Counted from the stretch's first letter, positions 44,162 through 53,992 are shown. The stretch: DNA of 64,000 nt from Acetobacter orientalis (GCF_000963965.1 NZ_BAMX01000020.1:1-64000), one strand, 5' to 3'. Program-made: numbers and translations. Notes: a model not told the origin generated them from the letters alone.

Positions 44162-45099
44162 ATAAGGTATTCATGCTCTGTTTCATCAAATTGAATTTTA
44201 AGAAGGGTTGAAAGCATCGTTAAAAATTCATTATTTTTTGAAATATAATAAATACCATTTACTTTCTTATTTTCAATTTTCTTTGAGAGTATTTTAATTT
44301 TCTTTTCTGAGTAACGGTTTATTTTTGTGGCCATATCACGCAAAGTACTATCATGAAAAATAAGATACCCCTGCGTCCATGAAAGGCTGTTTTGCATATT
44401 AGGGTGGTCTGTCAGGTATTTACTATTTTTTGATAAAAAAATGCGCTGCCCCTTGGTTATTATTTGGGCTGGCAGGGTAGAGAGCGCGTTGCTAACACTT
44501 AACTGCCCGTTAAGAGCTAACAGTTCGCAGGTTGTATCTGTCAGGCAGGCATCAAACTGGCCGGTTTTTTGAATTGTGGCTTGTAAGTTGCCCACCATTA
44601 ATTTGATATCTGACGCTGTCGGGCAATTTAAATAAACTTGCCCTCTTAACAACCGCCCTTCCATCGTTTTTTCGTTTAGGAGGAGTATTGTATCTGTATC
44701 CAGCCGCCACTCTACACCATTCGGCTGAGTGTGAGTGAGTGTTTGTGCCGTGCGCGTTTTAAGCACACGGACTGCAACAGACGTGCGGGGGTACGATAAG
44801 ACCAAACACCCTGCCCCCGCCACTAAAAGCGGCAGTAATGCACGCCGCCTTAACACGGGCTGCGCTTTGGGCATATACGGAGACAAAGTGGCAGGCGGCA
44901 CCGCTACAGGGCGTGCCACACCAGCAATAAAGTCCCAACTATCTGAAACCTGCTCAAATATAGCCGCGTGGCGCGTATCTTGGGTAAGCCACGCACAAAA
45001 ATTGGTTTTGACCTGCTCGGACACGTGGTCTGCATGCAGGCGTGCAACCCAAATTGCCGCTTGCTCCCGTATGTGCTGGTCAGATGTACTTTGTTTCAA
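44149..45099 (-). CDS. fecR: FecR-type anti-sigma factor / signal transducer
   Basis: A 316-residue single-span membrane protein. The cytoplasmic N-terminus has REQAAIWVARLHAD and FCAWLTQDTRHAAIFEQV, the sigma-binding region of FecR proteins. A transmembrane segment near residues 88-105 (ALLPLLVAGAGCLVLSY) leads to the periplasmic FecR domain (RTAQTLTHTQPNGVEWRLDTDTILLLNEKT-like, here DTDTILLLNE) and a short STN-like C-terminus. It passes the state of an outer-membrane receptor to the sigma factor. It overlaps the sigma gene by 4 nt (ATGA). The likely partner receptor is the STN-bearing TonB receptor of the same strand. Confidence 0.88.
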   Translation of the reverse strand: MKQSTSDQHIREQAAIWVARLHADHVSEQVKTNFCAWLTQDTRHAAIFEQVSDSWDFIAGVARPVAVPPATLSPYMPKAQPVLRRRALLPLLVAGAGCLVLSYPRTSVAVRVLKTRTAQTLTHTQPNGVEWRLDTDTILLLNEKTMEGRLLRGQVYLNCPTASDIKLMVGNLQATIQKTGQFDACLTDTTCELLALNGQLSVSNALSTLPAQIITKGQRIFLSKNSKYLTDHPNMQNSLSWTQGYLIFHDSTLRDMATKINRYSEKKIKILSKKIENKKVNGIYYISKNNEFLTMLSTLLKIQFDETEHEYLIYEA

Positions 45100-45587
45100 T
45101 TCTCAACCCATGTGCTTAAAAAAACTAAGGCTTTTGCAATATGCTTTTCGACAGCGCTTTCACTGATACCTAAGCGTTGCGCAATGTCTCTGTATTGTAC
45201 TTTTTCAATACGGTGCCAAAAAAGAATTTGCCGCGTACGCTCTGGAAGCTGATTATAACCATCTTGAAATTTTTCAAGCCTTTGTCGGGCTGCATAGACC
45301 TCATCTGGTAAGGGGTTGGGGCAGGCCTCTTCTTCTAAAATCGTATCATCTTTATGAATAGAGAAAATTTGTAAAATGCTACTTCTTTTTCTGGAGTTGC
45401 TAGCATTGTTAACGGCACTTTTTACAACATAGGCTTCTTTATTTTCTACTTCTGTTGGTTTTTTTTCCAAATAACGCACTAACGCAGCTTGCACATGGTC
45501 TTCTGCGTCGTTGTCTTTGGTAATAGACCGTACTTTCCGGTACAGAACAGACCATTCCTTTTGGTGCATCAGAAAATTTTTTATCAT
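45096..45587 (-). CDS. fecI: ECF sigma factor, FecI type
   Basis: A 163-residue ECF sigma factor. Region 2 has NDAEDHVQAALVRYLEK, and the C-terminal sigma-4 region has LPERTRQILFWHRIEKVQYRDIAQRLGISESAVEKHIAKAL (key parts LPERTRQILFWHR and GISESAVEKHIAKAL), which recognises the -35 element. The region between carries an unusual acidic/Pro-containing linker (about residues 75-95). It is followed by fecR with ATGA overlap. It lies 129 nt after the GH31 gene and is expected to transcribe the TonB receptor operon when released by FecR. Confidence 0.9.
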   Translation of the reverse strand: MIKNFLMHQKEWSVLYRKVRSITKDNDAEDHVQAALVRYLEKKPTEVENKEAYVVKSAVNNASNSRKRSSILQIFSIHKDDTILEEEACPNPLPDEVYAARQRLEKFQDGYNQLPERTRQILFWHRIEKVQYRDIAQRLGISESAVEKHIAKALVFLSTWVEN

Positions 45588-45676
45588 GCTGGTAACACTT
45601 TTCCCAACGCAAAGGAGAGAGTGCCCGGCATAGCTGAAATACCATAGCAGATTATGTTATACTTCCGTGACATTTT

Positions 45677-45706
45677 GCCGTGCCTTTTTGGCTCTAAAGG
45701 CACGGC
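45677..45706 (-). terminator. Stem-loop between GH31 and the sigma factor gene
   Basis: GCCGTGCCTTT (45677-45687) and AAAGGCACGGC (45696-45706) form a perfect 11-bp stem with an 8-nt loop, just past the sigma gene start and before the GH31 stop. The minus-strand transcript continues as AAAATG rather than Us, so it may be a processing hairpin that separates the receptor/enzyme mRNA from the fecIR mRNA. Confidence 0.5.
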
Positions 45707-45716
45707 TGCCTGCATA

Positions 45717-48452
45717 TTATTGTGCGTCATGAACCAACGTGAGGGCCTGGTTTATAGCTTGCAAAAGGGTGTCTTTTATTTTTTGCTTTTGTTCCAAAGT
45801 CTTGTGCTTTTGGCCAAAGAAAAGGCTTTTCTTTTCAGCCTGCACAGCAGCCTGAAGTTGCACAGCATCGGCTTTTACCACCTGCTCAGCCAAGGCAGCC
45901 TGAGCAGAAAAAGTCTCGAGTTCTGCTTTTGCCGTTTCTGGCGCGTAGCCTAACCTGCTGCCAGTTTGCGCGGCCCGCACCAGTTCATCTGGGGCTTGTT
46001 GCATACGCTCAAAAGGGGCCAAGGCGTGGTAGGCTTCTATTAAGCGGGTTAGACGCCCTGTAAAGCCTTGGGTGGGCACCTGTACGGGGTGGTTGGCATC
46101 GTAAACCAGCACAACAGAAAGCGGGGTATGCGCAGCTTGTGGGGGCAACACAACATGGGTTGTTAACAAATTGCCTTCGTAATACCAGCCGACTTGGCCC
46201 GCAAAGGGGGTAGGAGCCAGCACATGGCCATTTACCAGAATACGTGCGGGCGGCATAGCTGCGGGAAAACGTAGTGCATAATGCCGTAGCGCAGGCATGC
46301 CTTTAAAATGGCCAGAAAGGGGCGCTATCTCAACGCGCTTTTCTGTATTAGTTTGTTGAGCGCTTACCGTAATGAACCCATATGCGCCTTTTTGGTATTC
46401 TACACCCTGCCCGTTATCTTCATAAATATTATAATATGTTTTTTCTTTTTGGGATGTTGGCCAAATTTCTATAACCCGCTGGGGCTCAGCACTTTGCCCT
46501 GACACAGCCTCTTCAAGCGGCATAATAGCGCCTGCTTTTATAAGCATTGGTGTTTGATGAAGAGAGAAGTATTGCGTAATTTTTGTTGGCCCGGTGTAGG
46601 TTTTACCACTTGAGCGTTCAACCCATTGGCCAGGCGGCACCCACAAGGTAGCCTGCACCAAGCCTGTTTTGTGGTCTACGGGCTGCACAATAGGGGCTAC
46701 AACCATATTATCACCAAATATATATTCATTTGGCATGGTGTAGGCATCGTTTTCTTCGGGCCAGTCGTAATAGAGAGGCCGATTAAACGCGATACCCGTG
46801 TCGTATGTTTTGCGGGCTTCTGTATAAAGATAGGGCTTTAGCTCTGCCCGTAAGCGAAAGCTGGCGCGTAAAATATCTGAATATGGCTCAGGATAAGCCC
46901 AAATACGGCGCTCAGCCTCGGGGTTTTTTGTGGTATGTGTTCTAAAAATTGGGCTGAACACACCATATTGCACCCACCGTGTGTAAAGCTCTGGGTCGAT
47001 AGCGCCGGGAGAATGCCCCCCGATATCGTGGCTCCAGTAGGCATACCCAACATTGGCAGCCGTCGCTGTAAACCACGGTTGAAACGCCAAAGACTCCCAC
47101 GTTGAAATAGTATCTCCTGAAAAACCTATCTGGTATCTATGGTTGCCTAAGCCCCCCCAACGATGGAAAACAAGAGGCCGCTTACCCTGTCGTTCTTGAT
47201 CTGTAAAATGCAGGTAATTGAGCCACCATGTTGGATTAAGCCCTGCAATAGGTGTGGTTTTTTCCTGCTGCCAATCAAGCCACCAAAAATCTACCCCCTG
47301 TTTTTCCAACGGGTGGTGCAACACTGAAAAATAGGCTTGTGCATAGTTTTTTTGCGTAATTAAAAAAGGCACATACTGAGTGCCTTCTGGCATGTTCATG
47401 GCTTTTACCATGTCTGGGAATGCACTTTCCCAAGATTGCACACCAGAGGCCGGGTGTAAATTAAGAGCAACCTTGATACCCTGCGCGTGTAATTGCGCCA
47501 TAAAGGCCGTGGGGTTAGGGAAAAACGTGCTATTCCATGTATAACCATCCCACCCTAAACGGTGGCCAGATAAATCTTTAAGGCCACGTTTTTTGAGCTG
47601 ATCTTCATTAAGGTGCCAATCCATATCAACAACCATTACATCAAGCGGCAGGCTGTTTTCATGGAATTGTTGTACCAAAGAAAGCAGGTCTTGGTCGGTA
47701 TATGACCAGTAACGCGACCACCACACCCCAAAAGCGTACCGAGGTGGCAGTGGAATACGCCCCGCAACTGCACAATAGTCTGTTAGTGCTTGACGGTAGT
47801 TATGCCCATACCCAAAGAAATATAGGTCTTGGTGGGGGGCTGTTGTGCGCTCTTCTACCCATGCGCCATCAACAACGGTTTTTCTGACCACCGGCTTGGG
47901 AGATACGCTAAACACGGGGCTTTGGCTATCATCAACCACAGACCACCCCGAGCGTGACACCAGCCCATCTTCCATAGGAGATTTGAGATGAGAGCCTGAT
48001 GAGCCATCTAGCGTGCGGGTTGTACCAAGCAGGTTTGCAGTATCTTTTTGGCCAGCATGCCATGTTACAGGTGTTGGGCCACCTTTTAGGGTAATTTGCA
48101 GCGTTTTGTCGGTAAACTGCCCTTGCGCATCTGGGTGGTAGGTTAAGGTTAGGTCTTGTGTTTCAAGCGTTATGCCGTTGGCGTCTGACGTTTTCGTAAA
48201 ATGTGGTACAGGTAATTGCCTGTTAAGAAAAACAAGAGTTGCACGGTCTTCAAAATGACTATCTGCCGACCACTCCATACGAATAAGGCGTGAGGTTAAA
48301 ACCGTAAAACGGGCATGCCCCCATGTTACGGTTGCGCCTGCTGCGGCATGGGGTACGGCTTGTGCTGGGGCAACGCGGGATGCCGCATAACAAAGCAAAG
48401 GTGACAGCAGCGAGAAAGCTGCTGTCACCAGAATGGTTGCTCGAAATGTCAT
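45717..48452 (-). CDS. Secreted glycoside hydrolase family 31 (alpha-glucosidase/xylosidase type)
   Basis: A 911-residue exported GH31 enzyme. A signal peptide ends near CYAAS. The N-terminal beta-sandwich is followed by the catalytic barrel: PPRYAFGVWWSRYWSY, DVMVVDMDWH (271-280), the nucleophile Asp393 in FWWLDWQQ and the acid/base Asp447 in GFSGDTISTW, then SHDIGGHSPG. A C-terminal helical region of about 90 residues (rich in Ala, Glu, Lys and Gln) is an unusual addition. GH31 enzymes cleave alpha-linked glucose or xylose. The subsite pattern here is not clear enough to decide between them. It is co-transcribed with the TonB receptor 21 nt upstream. Confidence 0.9.
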   Translation of the reverse strand: MTFRATILVTAAFSLLSPLLCYAASRVAPAQAVPHAAAGATVTWGHARFTVLTSRLIRMEWSADSHFEDRATLVFLNRQLPVPHFTKTSDANGITLETQDLTLTYHPDAQGQFTDKTLQITLKGGPTPVTWHAGQKDTANLLGTTRTLDGSSGSHLKSPMEDGLVSRSGWSVVDDSQSPVFSVSPKPVVRKTVVDGAWVEERTTAPHQDLYFFGYGHNYRQALTDYCAVAGRIPLPPRYAFGVWWSRYWSYTDQDLLSLVQQFHENSLPLDVMVVDMDWHLNEDQLKKRGLKDLSGHRLGWDGYTWNSTFFPNPTAFMAQLHAQGIKVALNLHPASGVQSWESAFPDMVKAMNMPEGTQYVPFLITQKNYAQAYFSVLHHPLEKQGVDFWWLDWQQEKTTPIAGLNPTWWLNYLHFTDQERQGKRPLVFHRWGGLGNHRYQIGFSGDTISTWESLAFQPWFTATAANVGYAYWSHDIGGHSPGAIDPELYTRWVQYGVFSPIFRTHTTKNPEAERRIWAYPEPYSDILRASFRLRAELKPYLYTEARKTYDTGIAFNRPLYYDWPEENDAYTMPNEYIFGDNMVVAPIVQPVDHKTGLVQATLWVPPGQWVERSSGKTYTGPTKITQYFSLHQTPMLIKAGAIMPLEEAVSGQSAEPQRVIEIWPTSQKEKTYYNIYEDNGQGVEYQKGAYGFITVSAQQTNTEKRVEIAPLSGHFKGMPALRHYALRFPAAMPPARILVNGHVLAPTPFAGQVGWYYEGNLLTTHVVLPPQAAHTPLSVVLVYDANHPVQVPTQGFTGRLTRLIEAYHALAPFERMQQAPDELVRAAQTGSRLGYAPETAKAELETFSAQAALAEQVVKADAVQLQAAVQAEKKSLFFGQKHKTLEQKQKIKDTLLQAINQALTLVHDAQ

Positions 48453-48473
48453 TGAGTTAGAAGATCGCTTTTC

Positions 48474-51404
48474 TTACAGAGAGTTAAGAACAACATGGAA
48501 GTAGATACCACGCCCTAAATAGCTTGTGTTATTGGTGTATTGTAGTTTGTTACCAACAACGTTGCTAAACCGTGTACCCGTGAGGTTTTGCACCTCGTAA
48601 CGGAAAGAGACGTTTTTATAAACTTTATGCCAAAAAGCCATATTGAGCATAAAATAGGCACCCTGCCCTTGGTTGTTGCTTGCGTAACTACCAATGCTGG
48701 TCAGGTATTTATCTGTATAGGTTGCCGTTGCACGTAGGCCACCTTGAATGGCGGGAATATGCCATGTTACGGCACCATTCACCAACACATCGGGCTGGTA
48801 AATCATGTGGTTAATGCGTGTTTGCTGGCCGCTTGAATTGACATATTTCATGTTGCCCTGCATCCATGTTGCATTCATGGACAGGTCAAAGAATTGACCC
48901 CATAGGGCAACTGAACGGTCAAGCACTGACAGTTCAAGCCCATGAATGTTGGAACCTGTAGCATTCATGGGTTGAGAGACGTTGTATAAGACACCGTCTT
49001 GCATGGTTAAGTTTCTGAGTGTGTAAATATCGTCCTGAATCATTTTGTCAAAGAAAGCGAGACTGACCATACCCTGACTATGGTCAAAATATTGGTCGAT
49101 AGAGAAATCGAAGTTATGCGCTTTACGTGGTTTAAGGTTAGGATTGCCACGACTAATAGAGCACGCTGCACCACCATCTTCATCTGATGTGCCGCAAGTA
49201 ATATTTTCAGCTTGGGCAATATTGGACGGGGTTGGGCGCCCGATAGAACGGCTATAAGCCCCATGGATGTTCATTTTCCATGGAAAACGGTGCACAAAAT
49301 CAAAAGAAGGCAGCGGGTTAATATAATTACCGCTTTTTTTCGTGAAGTTATCTGACACAAGGTTATTTGATACAGTCGGCATCCAGGCTGAGTAACTGGT
49401 ATCATCTGCTCTGACACCTGCAATAAAGACAGTATTTTTGAGAGCATAATGCAGAGAAACATACCCGTCTGTTACGTCTTCTTTGTATCTAAAATTACTT
49501 ATTTTTGAATCGTAAATACTACTTGCTAATTTAGAAGACCCCTGCGTTAGACTGCTCCAATCAAATTTGCGCCCATCTGCATTAAGAAAGACGTAAGGCA
49601 GGTTCCATTTTGATGGCACATAATTTGTAAAATTTGCATAATTTGTCATATCAAAACCAGTATCATATTCCTGCATTCTGATATTGTTTTCGAGCGACAA
49701 TTCACGCCATTCAAAACCGGCAGCGAGGCCGAAACCGCGGGACTTGTAATCTGTATTGTAGGTGTAATCGGCCCGCACAGTGGGAATACCTTCTTCCGCG
49801 CTGCGCCATTGTTGCTGCATTTGGTAAGCAGACCATGTGGAGTTTTGTAGCGCGGTAGCACTGGAAAGAGATGTCAGGCGGATAATATCACCATCTTTTG
49901 CGTTACCAGAATAGGTTGCGTAAAGTTTTTTGGGATATGCGCGCATGCGCTCTAAAGGCTGGTAGTTATCATACCCTTCCCATGTGTACCCTGCACGCAC
50001 CACAACAGAATGATTACCATGTTTCCAGTCAAGATGGCCCATTATGCCATTTGAATTACGAGAGTAGGTACTTTGAATACGACGCACATATAAAGAGTTA
50101 ACTTGTATAGTGCCGCTATTATCTGTTTGGTTTTGTACGGTATTTTTTAAATTATAAACATTCATATCACCCATAACATTTTCTGAACGTCTATATGTCC
50201 AACCCAGAATAGAGGCCTTAATATTTGTACCAACAGGTCGCCATTCGAGTTTACCTGAACCACCCAACGTGGTGACCATATTGGCATATTCTGAATTGGA
50301 GTAACTGGACGGGGTCATTCTACCGTTCCAGTTTGGGTTGGTTGTTGGGTCTGTTGTCGTTGAAAGGGCTTTTCCGGATTTATCAAGATATTGAAAACCG
50401 CTTGATGACCCTGTCTGGTTTGTAACTCGGTCTTGGTAGCGGCTGGAGATAACAATACCAAATTGTTTTTCTTTACCAAACCGGTAAGAAATGTTGGATT
50501 TTTCGCCCGCACCTAAATGGGGGGAGTACCCTTTAATACCATTATTCCCAACGGAACCTTTATAGGTAGAATAAATACCATACCCATCTAGATGTGCATA
50601 AAACCCTTTATGGTCGAACGCGCTCATGGGAATAAGATCTATGATACCGCCAATTGCATCGCCTGATTGTTCAGCGGTAAAACTTTTATAAACATTGGTA
50701 CGCGATGTCATTTCGACTGGTGTATCTTGCAGGTTTACACGCCGCGTGCCTGACCCTGTTTCACCAATGGAGGCCATGGTAAGGCCATCGACCGTTGTGT
50801 GGTTAAGGTCTGGGCTAATACCACGCAAGCTCACATAACGCGGTTCGTCACCGTTAATAATACCTGTAACACCGGGCAAAAGCACCAAAGAAGACGCAAT
50901 GGACGAGTTGCCGCCAAGGTTTTCGTAGGGGTCATAGGCGATACTGTCCATAACGATATTGGACGTGCGTTTTTCAGCCTTAACGTAACGGTGCCCGACA
51001 GAGAAAACTGTTTCAGCATCATCTGGTTCTTTGCGTGCACTTTTTTTAACTGCTTTGCCGGCCTTATTTTTTTTGATGATGAGCCCACCACCCGGTTTTT
51101 CTATGCTCTCTAAATTGCTGCCTGCCAAAAGTTGGGTCAGTGCATCGTGGGGAGTAAATACGCCATTAACCGCATGCGCTTGCAGGTTTTTTACGGCATC
51201 TGGCGTATAGACAACCATTGTATGCGTTTGTTGCCCCAAAGCGTCTAGCGCACTCCCCATGCTTTGCGCAGGAATATGCACTGGCATAGCCGAACCGGCA
51301 ATTGCGCCAGCTTGGGCAGCCCATGCGTGCAGCGGCGTAAAAAGCGTGCCACCAAGGAATGCAGCGCAACTTAGGGAAGTAGCCTTGGTTTTTTTGATAC
51401 GCAT
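48474..51404 (-). CDS. TonB-dependent outer-membrane receptor with STN signalling domain
   Basis: A 976-residue receptor. After a signal peptide (to about AWAAQ), an N-terminal STN domain (residues about 37-112: VHIPAQSMGSALDALGQQ, VVYTPDAVKNLQAHAVNG) precedes the plug (TSNIVMDSIAYDPYENLGGN, GVTGIINGDEPRYVSLRGI) and the 22-strand barrel. The STN domain interacts with FecR-type transducers, and a fecIR pair lies 3 kb downstream on the same strand. The gene is followed by GH31 with a 21-nt gap, so a glycan or oligosaccharide is the likely ligand rather than a siderophore. The barrel is of the SusC-like/oligosaccharide-receptor style by context only. Confidence 0.9.
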   Translation of the reverse strand: MRIKKTKATSLSCAAFLGGTLFTPLHAWAAQAGAIAGSAMPVHIPAQSMGSALDALGQQTHTMVVYTPDAVKNLQAHAVNGVFTPHDALTQLLAGSNLESIEKPGGGLIIKKNKAGKAVKKSARKEPDDAETVFSVGHRYVKAEKRTSNIVMDSIAYDPYENLGGNSSIASSLVLLPGVTGIINGDEPRYVSLRGISPDLNHTTVDGLTMASIGETGSGTRRVNLQDTPVEMTSRTNVYKSFTAEQSGDAIGGIIDLIPMSAFDHKGFYAHLDGYGIYSTYKGSVGNNGIKGYSPHLGAGEKSNISYRFGKEKQFGIVISSRYQDRVTNQTGSSSGFQYLDKSGKALSTTTDPTTNPNWNGRMTPSSYSNSEYANMVTTLGGSGKLEWRPVGTNIKASILGWTYRRSENVMGDMNVYNLKNTVQNQTDNSGTIQVNSLYVRRIQSTYSRNSNGIMGHLDWKHGNHSVVVRAGYTWEGYDNYQPLERMRAYPKKLYATYSGNAKDGDIIRLTSLSSATALQNSTWSAYQMQQQWRSAEEGIPTVRADYTYNTDYKSRGFGLAAGFEWRELSLENNIRMQEYDTGFDMTNYANFTNYVPSKWNLPYVFLNADGRKFDWSSLTQGSSKLASSIYDSKISNFRYKEDVTDGYVSLHYALKNTVFIAGVRADDTSYSAWMPTVSNNLVSDNFTKKSGNYINPLPSFDFVHRFPWKMNIHGAYSRSIGRPTPSNIAQAENITCGTSDEDGGAACSISRGNPNLKPRKAHNFDFSIDQYFDHSQGMVSLAFFDKMIQDDIYTLRNLTMQDGVLYNVSQPMNATGSNIHGLELSVLDRSVALWGQFFDLSMNATWMQGNMKYVNSSGQQTRINHMIYQPDVLVNGAVTWHIPAIQGGLRATATYTDKYLTSIGSYASNNQGQGAYFMLNMAFWHKVYKNVSFRYEVQNLTGTRFSNVVGNKLQYTNNTSYLGRGIYFHVVLNSL

Positions 51405-51762
51405 GGTGAGAGTTCAGCTTTCTGAAAAAACAGGGTCTACTGAGCAGACAATTCTGCTGCGCTGTTTCCTCAACAAAACGGGTTACATTTCATAAAACCG
51501 TCATAGTATAAAATGTATTGGGGCATTCCCCGCACCTTAATAGAGCACCCGAACCGCTCATATTGTTATTGTTTTTCAGTGTGTTACATTTAATTTCTCT
51601 CATTATAAACAATAGAGTGGTGCTGTAAGAATATTTGCCTGCCAAAAGTGCTGAAAAATGTCTGCGCAACACTGAACTGAGACCGGCTTAAGTGTAAGAA
51701 GCAGAGTAACCCCACGGCGGCCCTCAGACCGCAAGCCGCGCTGTAGCTGCCTGTGGTCGCCC
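51405..51762. promoter_or_regulatory. Promoter region of the TonB receptor operon
   Basis: About 360 bases with no gene, between the receptor start and the cytochrome c stop. The half nearest the receptor is AT-rich and is the place expected for the FecI-dependent promoter. No certain -35 element was identified. Confidence 0.4.
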
Positions 51763-52143
51763 TTATTTTGCCGGGGCTTTACCGCTAATATACCCACTTG
51801 CTAACGCCGCGACTAAGGCTTGGGCTTCTTCATCGCTTAAAGTGCCGGGGTTATCTTGCGGCATGGAATAGCGGATTTTTTGGAACAATGCGGCTGGCCG
51901 TGCCAACCATTTTTGCGCAAACGCTGGGCCTGCAAGGAGTGGGGCCTCGTCTAAACTCCGAGAGGGGGTGTTATGGCATGCCCCACAACGCTGTTTATAA
52001 AGCGCCACCCCGTGCGCCACCTGCTGTGAGGGAGCGGCACTGCCCGCCGCCTGCGGGGCCGCCCGCCCTTGCACGGGAAGCACCACCAACAGGCCACACG
52101 CGGTTATTTGCGTAAAACGCAGTATGCTTTGCATGCTAGGCAC
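51763..52143 (-). CDS. Periplasmic monohaem cytochrome c
   Basis: A 126-residue class I c-type cytochrome with a signal peptide to about residue 30 (GRAA) and one CGACH haem-binding motif at about residues 53-57. A likely axial Met lies in YSMPQDNPG, and the C-terminal helix is DEEAQALVAALASGY. It is directly downstream (4 nt) of the phosphoesterase gene, an uncommon pairing that suggests co-translation. It may accept electrons from a periplasmic dehydrogenase. The partner is unknown. Confidence 0.88.
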   Translation of the reverse strand: MPSMQSILRFTQITACGLLVVLPVQGRAAPQAAGSAAPSQQVAHGVALYKQRCGACHNTPSRSLDEAPLLAGPAFAQKWLARPAALFQKIRYSMPQDNPGTLSDEEAQALVAALASGYISGKAPAK

Positions 52144-52147
52144 CCTT

Positions 52148-53596
52148 TTACTGGTCTACCCGTTTGCGGGTGCCTGCTTCCTGCACGGGGGCAACTTGGT
52201 GCTTATCTGGAAAAACAGGGTCACTAAAATGCTCAGTGGCGTATTCGGCCTGCTTGAGCAGGTCTGCTGTGGGCGGTAGAGCGGGCGCGGCTTCTGGCAT
52301 TGCTCCAAAACGAAAAGCTGAAGTGAGGTCTCCAAACGTATCGCGCCGCCACTGGGTAATATTAGGCTCGCGCACACCTGTTATACGCTCAAGAAATTGG
52401 AGTGTTGAGGTGTGGTCAAAGGTTTCGCTGCAAACCCAGCCGCCCACTGTCCATGGAGAAATAATGATGCACGGCACGCGAAAGCCCGCCCCAATAGGCC
52501 ATTTATCAACATATTCGCCCGGTGTGCCGCGGGGGGCAAACGGTGGGGGCACATGGTCAAACAGGCCGTCATTTTCATCATAATTGAGAATAAAGGCCGT
52601 TTTTGCCCAGACATCTGGGTTGGCGGCAAGTGCGTTTAGTTTTTGCGCAATAAATTCAGCACCGGCAGCGGGCATATGGTCAGGGTGTTCGCACGCCCAG
52701 CCGGGGGGGCATAGCCAAGAAACCGTTGGCAGGCGGTCGTGCAAGGCATCATACTCAAACTCGCCTTCAGACGGTTCTGGCACACCTTTGCGGTACAGGG
52801 CAGAGCTATGGGGGGCATCCATAAACTGCCGGAAATGTTGCAACTGGTTAAAGGGGCGGCCATGCTTGCCGCACTGGTAAATGCGCCAGCTTACACCGGC
52901 CTCTTCTAACCGTTCTGGGTAGGTTTTCCAGCCAAAGCCTTCTTCTGGCTGAATGTTGCTGGTAATGGGGCCGCCACCGGTGCCGTCTGGGTCTATCATA
53001 CCGGTCATGTAGTACAGGCGGTTTGGCCCCGTTGGGCCCAGAACCGAGCAATGGTAGCCATCACAAATTGTAAAGGCATCGGCTAAGGCGTAATGGAATG
53101 GAATATCCTCACGCTTGAAATAGCCCATAACATAAGGGGCATTTTCTTTATCGACCAAACGGTGAGCTAAAAGCCACTGGTCCATTCTGCCGCCATTCCA
53201 GGCAATATGCTGCACGTTCCATGCGTGGCTGGTTGAGGGCAGTTTTTGCGCGTTGGTTGTTTTGGTATCAAGGTGGAAAGGCAACAGATAGTCTGAGTGG
53301 TAATTATCTGGGTCTGGTTGGTAAAAAACACTTTTGCCGTTTTTAAGGGTGAGAGCGTCTGGGTCGTTAAACCCGCGCACACCCGCCAACGTACCAAAAT
53401 AATGGTCGAAAGAGCGGTTTTCCTGCATGAGCAGAACAACATGTTTAATGTCTTTAAGCGAGCCTGCCCGTTTAGGGGTTTGCGCCATAAGTTTGCGCAC
53501 ATTAGGCGGCATGAGCGTTGCAGCAGAGCTAAGCGCTGCCAGACGCGCGGCATCGGTTATAAGGCGGCGGCGCGTTGAGGGGCGTGAGCGAAACAT
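52148..53596 (-). CDS. Tat-exported phosphoesterase, phospholipase C / acid phosphatase type
   Basis: A protein of about 482 residues of the PF04185 phosphoesterase family. Its Tat signal has RRRLITDAARLAALSSAA. The nucleophile region is LLMQENRSFDHYFGTLAGV with the conserved ENRSFDH. Further metal-ligand blocks are FILNYDENDGLFDHVPPP and TSTLQFLERITGV in the C-terminal half. It lacks the two C-terminal DUF756 domains of haemolytic PLC, so it resembles the shorter AcpA-type acid phosphatases. ATG 53596 with AGGAAG upstream is chosen over the frame opening at 53644. It probably hydrolyses phosphate monoesters or phospholipid headgroups in the periplasm. Confidence 0.88.
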   Translation of the reverse strand: MFRSRPSTRRRLITDAARLAALSSAATLMPPNVRKLMAQTPKRAGSLKDIKHVVLLMQENRSFDHYFGTLAGVRGFNDPDALTLKNGKSVFYQPDPDNYHSDYLLPFHLDTKTTNAQKLPSTSHAWNVQHIAWNGGRMDQWLLAHRLVDKENAPYVMGYFKREDIPFHYALADAFTICDGYHCSVLGPTGPNRLYYMTGMIDPDGTGGGPITSNIQPEEGFGWKTYPERLEEAGVSWRIYQCGKHGRPFNQLQHFRQFMDAPHSSALYRKGVPEPSEGEFEYDALHDRLPTVSWLCPPGWACEHPDHMPAAGAEFIAQKLNALAANPDVWAKTAFILNYDENDGLFDHVPPPFAPRGTPGEYVDKWPIGAGFRVPCIIISPWTVGGWVCSETFDHTSTLQFLERITGVREPNITQWRRDTFGDLTSAFRFGAMPEAAPALPPTADLLKQAEYATEHFSDPVFPDKHQVAPVQEAGTRKRVDQ

Positions 53597-53992
53597 AGAC
53601 CGACACTTCCTGCTTTTATCAATACCTATATGCCGCCCAACCACACTTAAAGACGCTACAGCTTATGACCGGCAAAAATAACGAAACACAAAATAGCTAG
53701 CGCTTTACTAAGAAAACACCAAACTTATACGTTTAAGACCACATATGCGGGGCAAGCATTGCGCCCTCTGTTTAGACTTTGCAACCCGCCAGCCGGAATG
53801 CAATATAAGTGTCATAAAACTCTTGGTAGACAGAAACTAGGTTTTATGTAGACGCAGCAGCGCGGCAAAATCCCCCTTAAAAAATACTTTAAAATTTGCC
53901 CGTGCTAACCCGCATACAGGCCGCCAATTTCTACCCGCAGCCCATTTGGTGTAAACTAGGGCCAAGACCAAACAACCCGCAACGGAAACACA
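53597..53992. other. Intergenic region between the phosphoesterase and phosphohexomutase genes
   Basis: About 400 bases without a gene. It is a divergent promoter region for both neighbours. No inverted repeats or obvious boxes stood out. Confidence 0.35.
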
